A DNA stretch of 64,000 nt from NCBI GenBank assembly GCA_965652145.1, contig CBFGTV010000010.1:1-64000 (forward strand), in the 5' to 3' direction. Below the pieces are notes generated by a model, which worked only from the letters and a program-made list of their open reading frames with translations, did no database searches and was not told the origin of the DNA. This stretch comes from CBFGTV01 sp965652145. Lineage in GTDB: Bacteria; Bacillota; Clostridia; Peptostreptococcales; Natronincolaceae. Shown one piece after another: positions 43,762 to 52,390 of this stretch. A program made the translations under genes and the position numbers. Numbering within the stretch: position 1 is the stretch's first letter; each line of letters opens with the position of its first letter.

Positions 43762-44301
43762 ATGAGGATTGCATTGGTACGACATTTTAAAGTAAAAAGG
43801 GGATATCCCCAAAAGGCCTTTATCACACCGGCGGAGCTGGATCAATGGATTATTGAATACGATGAATCTGATATAGAGGAGCAAAGGGTTGACCTGGGCT
43901 CCATTCAATGGCAATTATGCTATAGCAGTGATATGACAAGGGCCCTAAAAACCGCCGAAGGAATTTTTCAGGGCAAAATCAATGTATCAAAGGATTTAAG
44001 GGAGATTAAACCCTTTTGGAGAATAAATAAAAATTGGCGGCTGCCTTTTATCCTTTATCCTTTAATAGGCAGAATTGCCTGGCTTTTGAAGCTCCCATCC
44101 CAGGGGGAAGGCAGAGACCAGGTTAAGGGGCGTGCTGAGAGAATCATAGATGAAGTGCTATCGCAGAAGGCAGAAAATATCTTAATTGTCAGTCATGGAG
44201 GAATTATGATGTTTTTAAAGAAGGAGCTTTTGAAAAGGGGCTTTAGGGGGCCGGGTTTTTCCGTAGCAGAGCATGGAAGGCTTTATATCTTTGAGAAATA
44301 A
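43762..44301 (+). CDS. Histidine phosphatase family protein
   Basis: A 179-residue phosphoglycerate-mutase-like phosphatase. The catalytic histidine is in IALVRHFKV; a second key histidine is in LIVSHGGIMMF; the arginine and acid come from SSDMTRALKTAEGI and DLREIKPFW. The insert FWRINKNWRLPFILYPLIG is unusually long and hydrophobic for this family. Start ATG 43762 follows GGGAG; GTG 43753 is inside that site. Substrate unknown. Confidence 0.85.
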   Translation: MRIALVRHFKVKRGYPQKAFITPAELDQWIIEYDESDIEEQRVDLGSIQWQLCYSSDMTRALKTAEGIFQGKINVSKDLREIKPFWRINKNWRLPFILYPLIGRIAWLLKLPSQGEGRDQVKGRAERIIDEVLSQKAENILIVSHGGIMMFLKKELLKRGFRGPGFSVAEHGRLYIFEK

Positions 44302-44388
44302 ATAAAAGTGAAGCCAGAAAGAAGGAAAATTTTTCAAGCCTGTAGAATGTCTGCATAAAGAAAAAATCTGAACCACGGGAAGGGGTAG

Positions 44389-45555
44389 ATGGAGTTGAGT
44401 AAGGTTGTCGTTCACGAGTATTCAAATTATACTTTAGAAGGCCTGATTGAAAAGCTTAACGATGGCATAGCGGCCCTGGGGGGATGGGAGCAGTTTTGTA
44501 AGCCGGGAGATACAGTATTACTCAAGCCCAACTTAATTGGGCCCAAGCCGCCGGATTCTGGTGCCATAACCCATTACCAGCTTGTTCGGGCAGTAAGTAG
44601 AATTTTAAAGGAGCAGGGCTGTACTGTGTGGATTGGCGACAGCTCTGGCGGTGCCATCGCAGGAATTGCACCGACGGCCCAAAGCTTTAGGGTCTCTGGC
44701 TATGAGGCAGTGGCCAGGGAAGAGGGTGCTGAAATTAAAAACCTTGATACCGAAGGGGTTGTGGCGGTAACCCCTCAAAGCGGCAGTGAGGAAAAAATGT
44801 ACCTTGCAAAGCCCATATTTGAAGCAGATGTGGTGATTAATCTACCCAAGCTTAAAACCCATTCAGCGGCCATTTTTACTGGAGCTGTTAAAAATGTCTT
44901 TGGTTGTATACCAGGGTTAAGAAAGGCACGATATCATAAAATGGCTCCTGATCCTCGAGATTTTGGTGAGATCATTGCAGATATTCACCAGGCTATTAAA
45001 ATCAGTCTACATATTATGGATGGTATTCAAGCTATGCAGGGGGAAGGGCCCACAGCGGGAGAGGTCTATCAGGCAAATAAGATATTAATCAGTCCGGACC
45101 CCCTGGCATTGGATGTCGTAGCCGCCAAAATGATTGGAATGGATTTGACGGATGTACCTATTTTATTGGCTGCCCAGGAACGTGGCCTGGGGAAAGGCAA
45201 GCTTGAGGATATTACTCTTTTGGGTGATTATGAAGAAATACCCCGGCTCAAAGATTTTAAGCTGCCAAAACGTTTTAGAAGCACTAAAAGGCATAACGGC
45301 CGAATGGTAGTAAAGGTTATTGATTTTCTAAAAACCCAACCACAGGTAGATATTCGGAAATGTAAGAATTGCAATGTTTGTGTAGAAAGCTGCCCAGTAG
45401 AGGCCATTAGTCAATCCACAAAACAAATAAATTATCAAGCCTGTATAGAATGTATGTGCTGTCATGAACTGTGTATGCACCAGGCAGTTAATTTAAAAAG
45501 ACAAAATTTTCTGGCTAAAATTATTACAAGCCTTTACCGGGGAAGATACAGATAG
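44389..45555 (+). CDS. DUF362 protein with C-terminal 2[4Fe-4S] ferredoxin domain
   Basis: A 388-residue cytoplasmic protein. The DUF362 domain (about 1-290) carries VLLKPNLIGPKPPDSGAITH, DVVINLPKLKTHSAAIFTGAVKN and GCIPGLRK. The C-terminal about 60 residues bind two [4Fe-4S] clusters: CKNCNVCVESCP and CIECMCCHELC. The family's function is not established; the fused ferredoxin implies electron transfer to or from the DUF362 domain. Start ATG follows GGGAAGGGG. It lies after a histidine phosphatase gene and has its own terminator. Confidence 0.9.
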   Translation: MELSKVVVHEYSNYTLEGLIEKLNDGIAALGGWEQFCKPGDTVLLKPNLIGPKPPDSGAITHYQLVRAVSRILKEQGCTVWIGDSSGGAIAGIAPTAQSFRVSGYEAVAREEGAEIKNLDTEGVVAVTPQSGSEEKMYLAKPIFEADVVINLPKLKTHSAAIFTGAVKNVFGCIPGLRKARYHKMAPDPRDFGEIIADIHQAIKISLHIMDGIQAMQGEGPTAGEVYQANKILISPDPLALDVVAAKMIGMDLTDVPILLAAQERGLGKGKLEDITLLGDYEEIPRLKDFKLPKRFRSTKRHNGRMVVKVIDFLKTQPQVDIRKCKNCNVCVESCPVEAISQSTKQINYQACIECMCCHELCMHQAVNLKRQNFLAKIITSLYRGRYR

Positions 45556-45650
45556 CACCTAGATGAAGCGAGGCAGAGGATAACATCACTCAAAGCTAAC
45601 TATATTGGAAAAAAGATGCCAGCGTAAACCAACTGTCATTAAAAATTAAG

Positions 45651-45687
45651 TCACCTCCAGTTATTTTGGAGGTGATATCATTTTTTT
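45651..45687 (+). terminator. Intrinsic terminator after the DUF362-ferredoxin gene
   Basis: Perfect 9-bp stem TCACCTCCA / TGGAGGTGA with a 7-base loop, then ATATCATTTTTTT. Confidence 0.85.
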
Positions 45688-45881
45688 GAATTAACTTTTT
45701 AATAAATACACTTCCAGCGTCAAAATCCTCCTTGTCTTTTTGGCATCTTATAATAATCATAATTGATCATTCCTGATTTGATATAAACATAAAAAATTCG
45801 AGATTTGATCACAGAATAGACACAAATAAAGCTTAAACTATAATTGCAAGATAAAAAAATAATATTGAGGAGGAATGAATT
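45688..45881 (+). promoter_or_regulatory. Upstream region of the secreted protein gene
   Basis: AT-rich. A possible promoter is TAGACA (45817-45822), a 16-base spacer and TATAAT (45839-45844). GAGGAGG precedes ATG 45882. No gene is present between the terminator and this promoter. Confidence 0.4.
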
Positions 45882-46622
45882 ATGAAAAGAGTATTATCAA
45901 CTGCATTAGCCTTGGTGCTGACAACATCCATATTTGCGGTACCGGTTTCGGCCCATGAACAGTCGGCTGAGGAAGTTCAAGTTGAGCGTATAGCCATCAA
46001 TGGCGAGATTGAGGTTCAAAGCCTTATGGGTACCGTTAAGGAGATTAACGACCTAAGCCTTGTGGTGGTGGATGCAGAGGACAATGAGTACATAGTACCC
46101 ATTGCCGCCTTTAAGGAGCTGGAGGCATATCAAGATGCCAATGTACAGGTTGGAGACCAAATTGAACTAAAGGGCTTTGAAGCCAGTGAGAGACAAGGAT
46201 TAATCGGTGAAGGCAAAGGAGGTATGCTGGCATTTAAAAGGGGAGAAGCAACAAATCTTGAAGATATAAAAGAAAGAATTGAGGTATTGGAGCTGGAAGA
46301 AGGCAAAATCCTTACTCTGGCAGAAAAAGCAGCTGGAACAATCACCGTTAAGATTCGAGACGGGGTAGTAGACATAAAGGATCTGGCCTCCGATGAAGCC
46401 GCTGAGCTGGAAACTGGTGAAAGAATTGAACGGCTAAGGGAAACTAGACAAGAAGAGGGAGACGAACTATTAATGACTGATGGTGATTGTGTCGTAGCCA
46501 TGACAATCACCCTGGATGGCAATCTATTCTTTGCCAATGAAATGACTATCAATGGTGTCACCATTACATTGCCACAGCAAGTAAGGCCAGCAACTGCAAT
46601 AGAAGCAAAAGAAATAGAGTAG
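45882..46622 (+). CDS. Secreted protein of unknown function
   Basis: A 246-residue exported protein. Residues 1-24 are a signal peptide ending VPVSA. The mature part contains two beta-rich modules: EVQSLMGTVKEINDLSLVVV and DNEYIVPIAAFKELEAYQDA, then a second half with ILTLAEKAAGTITVKIRDG, and an acidic helical stretch IERLRETRQEEGDELLMTDG. The alternating 'effect on x' motifs are reminiscent of S-layer-adjacent or DUF5666-like OB-fold proteins, but I cannot assign a family. It sits directly before a two-component system and might be its target or sensor accessory. Confidence 0.65.
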   Translation: MKRVLSTALALVLTTSIFAVPVSAHEQSAEEVQVERIAINGEIEVQSLMGTVKEINDLSLVVVDAEDNEYIVPIAAFKELEAYQDANVQVGDQIELKGFEASERQGLIGEGKGGMLAFKRGEATNLEDIKERIEVLELEEGKILTLAEKAAGTITVKIRDGVVDIKDLASDEAAELETGERIERLRETRQEEGDELLMTDGDCVVAMTITLDGNLFFANEMTINGVTITLPQQVRPATAIEAKEIE

Positions 46623-46637
46623 GTTATTATATAGATC

Positions 46638-46690
46638 AGCCAATGCCTGCTATGGGCCAACAGCCTAAGCAGGTATTGGCATTTGGTTTT
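46638..46690 (+). terminator. Strong hairpin between the secreted protein gene and the response regulator
   Basis: GCCAATGCCTGCT / AGCAGGTATTGGC stem with one G-U pair; the loop is 18 bases and a TTTGGTTTTT tail follows. Confidence 0.7.
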
Positions 46691-46707
46691 TGGCTTGGAG
46701 GGATTTG

Positions 46708-47388
46708 ATGAACAGAAATCTGCTTTTGATTGAGGACGAAAGAAGAATGCGGGAAATCATGGTAGATTATTTTGCTAAGGAAAACTACCATATCTTTGAA
46801 GCCGCCAACGGAAGAGAGGCCCTGGAAATGTTTGGGGAAAACAGTATACATTTAGTGATATTAGATATCATGATACCTGAAATAGATGGGTGGGCGGTTT
46901 GTAAAAGAATCAGAAAAGAATCTGATATACCGATTATTATGTTGACGGCCCGATCTGATGAGGATGATAAGCTAATGGGCTACGAGCTGGGGGCCGATGA
47001 CTATATAACAAAGCCCTTTAGCCCAAAGGTATTGGTGGCAAAGTGTAAAACCCTGTTAAAGCGGGTAGAGGGTAATATCGGCAAGGAAGATAATACATTG
47101 ATTTGTGCCGGGATCGAAGTCAACAGGTCTTCCCGCACTGTTAAAATTGAAGATGAATTGCTTGAGCTGACACCAAAGGAATTTGATCTGCTGGTGTATA
47201 TGATTGAAAATAAGGAAATGGTGCTAACTAGAGAAAGTATCATTAACCATATATGGGGATACGACTATTTTGGTGATCTACGTACCATCGATACCCATAT
47301 AAAAAAGCTCCGTAGCAAGTTAAAGGATAAGGCTAAACACATTAATACAATTAATCGGATAGGTTATAAATTTGAGGTGAATAAATGA
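46708..47388 (+). CDS. OmpR-family response regulator
   Basis: A 226-residue regulator. Receiver: IEDERRM, phosphoacceptor Asp53 in LVILDIMIPEIDGW, DYITKPF. Winged helix: ELTPKEFDLLVYMIENKEMVLTRESI and DLRTIDTHIKKLRSKL. Start 46708 follows TTGGAGGG; a TTG six codons earlier would overlap that site. It overlaps the sensor kinase gene by 4 bases. Controls an unknown regulon, perhaps including the secreted protein upstream. Confidence 0.92.
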   Translation: MNRNLLLIEDERRMREIMVDYFAKENYHIFEAANGREALEMFGENSIHLVILDIMIPEIDGWAVCKRIRKESDIPIIMLTARSDEDDKLMGYELGADDYITKPFSPKVLVAKCKTLLKRVEGNIGKEDNTLICAGIEVNRSSRTVKIEDELLELTPKEFDLLVYMIENKEMVLTRESIINHIWGYDYFGDLRTIDTHIKKLRSKLKDKAKHINTINRIGYKFEVNK

Positions 47389-49265
47389 GAAGAAAGAGTA
47401 TTACCTTTAAGCTATTTATTATTACGACTTTTTTCTTCATCTTATTTTTATTGATGCAGGCCTTTAGTCAATCAATGTTCTTCGAGGGCTTTTACATACG
47501 TCATAAAATTAGCCAGCTTGAAAAAAATGTGATGGAATTCAGCCAGAAATATCGTAAAGAGGCCTGGGGTCAAGCTACCGTCACCAAAAATATTAATCAA
47601 TTTATTAATGAAAACAATGCACAGGTGGTTATTTTGAATGAAAATGGTGCCGCAAAGCATATGGCCTCCTTCAATCTGGTGCTGGAAACAGAAGAGCATG
47701 AAGTCATAACCGTACTAATTAACAATATGAATATGCTGGAATTAATACAACAATCAAATCTTAAACCGGGCGATACAGTTGCCATAAGGGGTGTATATGG
47801 TGTTGGAAGAAATAACTTGTTATATCCCTACAGCATATCCAGCAATAATCAACAAGATTCATTAGTTGTGGCCGCTAATAGTGTTACATTAAATGATGAC
47901 CCAATTGACAGGGTTGCTCTAATAAGAGGTGTGAAGCCGGAGCCGACACAAAAAGTTGTTGAAGCCGCTGAGGCTGTTGAGATGAAAACTGAGATCCTGC
48001 GGATTAATATGCAGGAAATAAAGGGAACTATCATTGAATTAAATCTGCCGGAGCATAAGGATTATCTGCTTCCATTTAGAGAAAACATGCTTTGGTCAGC
48101 TATTGACAACTGGTTCTGGCTTTCAAAAACCAGTGATTTTTCATTGGAGCAGGATCAGATTATCAGTTATCAATATGTTAATCCACTAAATGGTATTGAA
48201 AACATTGTACTGGTTAAGCCAATTTTTGAAAATGGCGTGCTAAAGGAAATGATCTTTGCCCTGTCATCCCTTCAGCCCGTTGGAGAAGCCATGAAGGCCA
48301 TGAAGGCCTATTATATATATGGATTCATTGGAGCTTTGCTGATTATATTACTATTATCCTACATTTATTCCCGATTAATTGCCCATCCTTTAATTAAAAT
48401 TAATGACGTAGCCATTAAAATGGCAGAACTGGACTTTTCGGTACAATGTGATGTTATGTCTGATGATGAAATTGGCAATCTGGCCAGTAGTCTCAACGTA
48501 TTATCAACAAACCTAAAGAATAATATGGAAACCCTTAAGGATACAAACGAAAGATTAAAAATTGAAATTGAAAAGGAGCGGGGCCTGGAACGGATGAGAA
48601 AAGAGTTTGTCTCTAGTGTATCCCATGAGCTGAAGACCCCATTGGGAATAATGAGGGGTTTTACCGAGGGGTTAAAGGATGGTGTAGCCATGGAAAAACG
48701 AGACTATTATTTTGATGTGCTATTAGATGAAATAGAGAAGATGGATGCCCTGGTACTGGATATGCTGGATTTATCAAAGCTGGAATCAAAGGCATATGAG
48801 CTATTTACCGAGGAATTTGATATTTTAGCTTTAATTGATACAATCGTGAATCGGTTTAAACAACAGCTGGAAGATAAAAGTATCAAGCTGCATATTAATG
48901 ATAGCCATTGCTATTGGGTAATGGCCGATAAACGAAGAATTGAGCAGGTCATTGTTAACATACTTACCAATGCCCTCAGGCATACCGACTATAAAGGATC
49001 AATAGACATTGTTATTAAAGAGGAAGGGGCTAATATTTTACTTGAAATTGAAAATGAAGGCAAACCCATTCCGCATGATAAGCTAAAGCATATATGGGAT
49101 CGCTTCTACCGGGTCGAAGCGTCTAGAAATCGACAGGCTGGGGGAACGGGCCTTGGGTTATCTATTGTAAAAAATATATTAGAGCTGCATAATAGTGAAT
49201 TTGGCGTTATGAATACTGTCAAGGGCGTTAAGTTTTATTTTACCCTTAAAAAATGCGTAGAATAA
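47385..49265 (+). CDS. Sensor histidine kinase
   Basis: A 626-residue membrane kinase paired with the preceding regulator (ATGA overlap). TM1 near 8-28; long extracytoplasmic domain about 30-300 with internal repeat-like QVVILNENG and TVAIRGVYGVGRNNLLYPYS segments of no family I can name; TM2 near 306-328; HAMP (about 330-380, with LIKINDVAIKMAELDFSVQC); HisKA with His414 in FVSSVSHELKTPLGIMRGF; HATPase with VNILTNALRHTD, NEGKPI and GGTGLGLSIVKN. Typical length for this class but with an unusually large sensor domain. Confidence 0.9.
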   Translation: MRRKSITFKLFIITTFFFILFLLMQAFSQSMFFEGFYIRHKISQLEKNVMEFSQKYRKEAWGQATVTKNINQFINENNAQVVILNENGAAKHMASFNLVLETEEHEVITVLINNMNMLELIQQSNLKPGDTVAIRGVYGVGRNNLLYPYSISSNNQQDSLVVAANSVTLNDDPIDRVALIRGVKPEPTQKVVEAAEAVEMKTEILRINMQEIKGTIIELNLPEHKDYLLPFRENMLWSAIDNWFWLSKTSDFSLEQDQIISYQYVNPLNGIENIVLVKPIFENGVLKEMIFALSSLQPVGEAMKAMKAYYIYGFIGALLIILLLSYIYSRLIAHPLIKINDVAIKMAELDFSVQCDVMSDDEIGNLASSLNVLSTNLKNNMETLKDTNERLKIEIEKERGLERMRKEFVSSVSHELKTPLGIMRGFTEGLKDGVAMEKRDYYFDVLLDEIEKMDALVLDMLDLSKLESKAYELFTEEFDILALIDTIVNRFKQQLEDKSIKLHINDSHCYWVMADKRRIEQVIVNILTNALRHTDYKGSIDIVIKEEGANILLEIENEGKPIPHDKLKHIWDRFYRVEASRNRQAGGTGLGLSIVKNILELHNSEFGVMNTVKGVKFYFTLKKCVE

Positions 49266-49284
49266 GCCTTAAGAAAAGAAAAAA

Positions 49285-49314
49285 GACCATCAGCCTTTAA
49301 ATATGCTGACGGTC
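49285..49314 (-). terminator. Terminator of the amino-acid permease gene
   Basis: GACCATCAGC / GCTGACGGTC stem; on the minus strand followed by TTTTTTCTTTTCTT. Confidence 0.8.
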
Positions 49315-49332
49315 CTATGGGAGTACCGAATA

Positions 49333-50688
49333 TTATATGGGATTGCTTTTTTTAATCAATCGATAAACCGGAAGCCCCACCAGGGTAATACCAAAGCCAT
49401 ATAGGGCATAGGTAGTATCGGTTAGAAGGGTGCTTAAAATAATGTAGGTACCGCCAATAATTCCAAGGCAAGGGATAAAGGGATACAGCGGTACCCTATA
49501 GCTTCGAGGAAGGTGGTTGAATCGTTTCCTTAAAACAAAAATACCAGAAACAGCCATAATAAAAAACAGCCAGCTTACAAACATTGCCAGGTTCGTTAAG
49601 ATTTCAAAGGAACCACTAAGCACATAAATAGAGGCTAGCACACCCACCAGTACAAAGGAATTGAGGGGTGTTTCGAATCGTTGATCAATTTTCCCAAAGG
49701 TCTTTGAAAAGGGAAAAAGCTGATCCTGGGCCATGGCGAAGGGAATTCTAACCCCTGTCAGTAAATAACCGTTCAGGGCACCAAAGATTGAAATCATAAT
49801 TCCTGCAGCAATGAAACCTGCCCCGCCATTACCAAATAGTACAATGGCTGCATCTGAAGCAGGCGTACTGGAGGCAATTACTTTATCAACAGGGATAATA
49901 TTAATAATGGCAAGATTAATCAATACATAAACTAAAATCGTCAGAGATAATCCTAAAATAATAGATCTTGGCAAGTCTCGATTGGGGTTTTTAAGCTCGC
50001 CAGACATATTACCGACACCGACCCAGCCATCGTAGGCCCACAGAGTTCCCAGAAGGGCAGCGCCAAAGCCCGCCAAGCCAGTAGTACTGCCGGTGGTCGA
50101 GGTGACCGCCCCAAAGCCTCCTGCAGTGCCCTTGACCAGTCCAAAGCCAATGATAATAACAATGGGGATCAGCTTTGCAATGGTAGAAATAAACTGTACC
50201 TTGCTTCCCAGCTTTGTTGATAAAATATTAACTAAAATGAGCAGGTAGATAAGTGCGATGGCCAGGATTTTTTGACTGAAGTCTGATAATGGAATAAAAA
50301 AGGTGGCCTGGGTTACAAAAACAATCGAAAGGGCGGCGGTAACCCCTGGAACATAAATCAGTGACTGTACCCAGCCAAATAAAAATGCCCAACGTTCACC
50401 ATATAATTCCTTTAAATAAATAAAAATGCCCCCGGTCTTGGGAATAGCAGTGGCAATTTCAGTAATGGTCAGGGCAGAAGCAATTGTAACCAACCCACCC
50501 AGAGCCCATGCTAAAACTCCCAAAAAAGGGGTACCGGCATTGGCAAAGACAGCAGAAGATTTAAAAAAGATTCCAGAGCCAATAACAACCCCCACTACCA
50601 TGGTGATAGCCTCACCAAGACCAATTTCCTTCTTTAAAGACCTTATTTTTTCCTGCTTAATTGATACGCTGCTTTTTACTGTACTCAC
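49333..50688 (-). CDS. APC-superfamily amino-acid permease (SteT/LAT-like)
   Basis: A 451-residue transporter with about 12 transmembrane helices. EIGLGEAITMVVGVVIGSGIFF is the APC helix 1 signature; KTGGIFIYLKELYGERWAFL and TLWAYDGWVGVGNMSGELKN are conserved helix 3 and 6 elements of LAT/SteT exchangers. GTG start at 50688 follows GGAGAAAT. Substrate probably neutral amino acids (inference). Divergent from the chromate transporter pair. Confidence 0.9.
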   Translation of the reverse strand: MSTVKSSVSIKQEKIRSLKKEIGLGEAITMVVGVVIGSGIFFKSSAVFANAGTPFLGVLAWALGGLVTIASALTITEIATAIPKTGGIFIYLKELYGERWAFLFGWVQSLIYVPGVTAALSIVFVTQATFFIPLSDFSQKILAIALIYLLILVNILSTKLGSKVQFISTIAKLIPIVIIIGFGLVKGTAGGFGAVTSTTGSTTGLAGFGAALLGTLWAYDGWVGVGNMSGELKNPNRDLPRSIILGLSLTILVYVLINLAIINIIPVDKVIASSTPASDAAIVLFGNGGAGFIAAGIMISIFGALNGYLLTGVRIPFAMAQDQLFPFSKTFGKIDQRFETPLNSFVLVGVLASIYVLSGSFEILTNLAMFVSWLFFIMAVSGIFVLRKRFNHLPRSYRVPLYPFIPCLGIIGGTYIILSTLLTDTTYALYGFGITLVGLPVYRLIKKSNPI

Positions 50689-50831
50689 ATTTCTCCATCC
50701 TTCCTACGCTGTAATGAGTCCTTCCTAAAGCTAATAACTTATATTAAGCATTGATTTCCACATTCATTCTATTGATTTAATTACAGGTTGTCAACCATTA
50801 TTTTGTTTCATATTTTCTTACTTTACAGTCC

Positions 50832-50860
50832 TTGCGTTAACAAGCCTATTGAATTATACT
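50832..50860 (+). promoter_or_regulatory. Promoter of the chromate transporter operon
   Basis: TTGCGT (50832-50837), a 17-base spacer and TATACT (50855-50860), with an AAGGAG site 7 bases before the start codon. Confidence 0.5.
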
Positions 50861-50930
50861 ATTATGATAGAACAGGGTAGTTGGTTTAGCTGCAAATCAG
50901 CCCTACATATCTGTATAAGGAGATGAAGTA

Positions 50931-51476
50931 ATGAAGGAATTATTGGCATTATTTCTTGTTTTTGCCCGTATGGGAGCATTCACCTTTGGCGGTGGTTATG
51001 CCATGCTGCCCATCATCCAAAGGGAAATTGTTGAGAAGAAAAAATGGGCCACGGATGATGAGGTTATTGACTATTATGCTATAGGTCAATGTACCCCGGG
51101 CATTATAGCCATTAATGTGGCTACATTTATTGGCTACCGAAGAAGGGGGATACCCGGGGCGATTGTGTCTACCCTGGGAATGGTCTTTCCATCTGTTTTG
51201 ATAATTACCATTATTGCGGCCTTTTTCACACATTTTCAAGATTATGCCGTGGTACAGCATGCCTTTTCCGGCGTAAGAATTGTGGTGGTGGCATTGATTA
51301 TACAAACTATTATTAAAATGTGGAAGCAATCTATTAAAAACTGGATCGGAATTGTGCTATTCGGTGTGTCGTTTCTGGTAATTGCCTTTACTAGCCTATC
51401 TCCAATCTATGTAATTATTTTTTCTGCTGTAGTGGGTATTGTAACCATGGGCAAAAAGGAGGCAGAGCTACAATGA
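50931..51476 (+). CDS. chrA: Chromate transporter, first half-unit
   Basis: A 181-residue short-chain ChrA protein: about six transmembrane helices with FARMGAFTFGGGYAMLPIIQ and YAIGQCTPGIIAINVATFIG as the family signature. Short ChrA half-units work in pairs, encoded next to each other, to export chromate (or a related anion) in exchange for sulfate. Stop overlaps the second half-unit by four bases (ATGA). Physiological substrate in an anaerobe is uncertain. Confidence 0.9.
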   Translation: MKELLALFLVFARMGAFTFGGGYAMLPIIQREIVEKKKWATDDEVIDYYAIGQCTPGIIAINVATFIGYRRRGIPGAIVSTLGMVFPSVLIITIIAAFFTHFQDYAVVQHAFSGVRIVVVALIIQTIIKMWKQSIKNWIGIVLFGVSFLVIAFTSLSPIYVIIFSAVVGIVTMGKKEAELQ

Positions 51477-52036
51477 TTTATATTCAAGTATTGATTGAAT
51501 TCTTTAAAATAGGACTATTTTCTATCGGTGGAGGCTTGGCCACGCTGCCCTTTCTTTATCATTTAGCTGAGCAATATGGCTGGATCACCTCAGAGGATCT
51601 GTTGAATATGATTGCGGTAGCCGAGTCAACCCCAGGCCCTATCGGCATCAATACCGCCACCTTTGTCGGCTTTCAGACAGGCGGTGTTTTAGGAGGGGTC
51701 GTAGCTACGTTAGGAATCGTGACACCATCCATTATCATTATCATACTAATCGCCCATTATTTTATGAAATTCAGCGAACAGCCCACAGTAAGGGCCGGGT
51801 TCAACGGAGTCAGGCCGGCGGTGGTGGGACTAATCGCTGCAGCAGGCTTCGAGGTTGTAAAAATCTCCCTTTTAAATGCAGAGCAGTTTCTCGAAACCTA
51901 TAATTTTGCTACACTATTAAATTATAAGGCTCTGGCCTTATTTACCGTCATGCTGTTTCTAATTTATCGCTACAAGAAGCACCCGATACTCTATATTGTG
52001 GCTGGTGGAATTATTGGCGTTATTTTTCGATATTAA
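51473..52036 (+). CDS. chrA: Chromate transporter, second half-unit
   Basis: A 187-residue partner with FFKIGLFSIGGGLATLPFLY and IAVAESTPGPIGINTATFVG. Same domain arrangement as the first half-unit, so the two form an antiparallel dimer. It is followed at once by a relic frame and then a perfect hairpin terminator. Confidence 0.9.
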   Translation: MIYIQVLIEFFKIGLFSIGGGLATLPFLYHLAEQYGWITSEDLLNMIAVAESTPGPIGINTATFVGFQTGGVLGGVVATLGIVTPSIIIIILIAHYFMKFSEQPTVRAGFNGVRPAVVGLIAAAGFEVVKISLLNAEQFLETYNFATLLNYKALALFTVMLFLIYRYKKHPILYIVAGGIIGVIFRY

Positions 52037-52185
52037 AGAAGCTAAGAACAATCAATGGCGTAGACGCCCTATTAATTGATGAAAGCTCATTGGAGTGGGA
52101 GGCTGATGGTGTACTGTATTCCTTCTCAGGTAGAGGAATGGTTTCAAGGGAATCGTTAATTAAAATGGCTGAATCAATAAAATAA
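52037..52185 (+). pseudogene. C-terminal relic of a DUF4367-type gene
   Basis: From just after the chrA stop the frame KKLRTINGVDALLIDESS followed by LEWEADGVLYSFSGRG and SRESLIKMAESIK runs to a TAA. The 'EW..DG..Y...G..s.eel.kiAeSik' pattern is the C-terminal signature of DUF4367 proteins (often anti-sigma-linked). There is no start or N-terminal part, so it is a truncated remnant. Confidence 0.5.
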
Positions 52186-52226
52186 AAGTAAATGGCGCCA
52201 GGAAATCCTGGCGCCATTTACTTTTA
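52184..52226 (+). terminator. Intrinsic terminator
   Basis: Perfect 19-bp stem (left arm 52184-52202, AAAAGTAAATGGCGCCAGG) with a 4-base loop, then TATTTAG. Confidence 0.92.
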
Positions 52227-52282
52227 TTTAGAAAACGTTATTAAATAGACAAGAATGTTAAAAAATAAATTTAATAAAGCTA

Positions 52283-52311
52283 TTGTTCTTGTGTTCGTTT
52301 TTGTTTATAAT
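52283..52311 (+). promoter_or_regulatory. Promoter of the deoR-dtnK-pdxA2 operon
   Basis: TTGTTC (52283-52288), a 17-base spacer and TATAAT (52306-52311), with a DeoR-operator-like repeat downstream. Confidence 0.6.
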
Positions 52312-52343
52312 GAACATAATCAAACAAAAAATAGCGCTTACCT

Positions 52344-52373
52344 TGTTTGAAACAAACATTTTGAAACAAACAT
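52344..52373 (+). promoter_or_regulatory. Tandem operator repeat for the DeoR regulator
   Basis: GAAACAAACAT is repeated at 52349-52359 and 52363-52373, and TGTTTGAAACAAACA forms a near-palindrome at 52344-52358. The region covers the likely transcription start. Confidence 0.5.
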
Positions 52374-52390
52374 AAGGGGTGTTTTGATCT

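Noticed and set aside
46130..46660. 176-codon minus-strand frame opposite the secreted protein gene
   Set aside because: Serine-rich shadow; the plus strand has a clear signal peptide and ribosome binding site.
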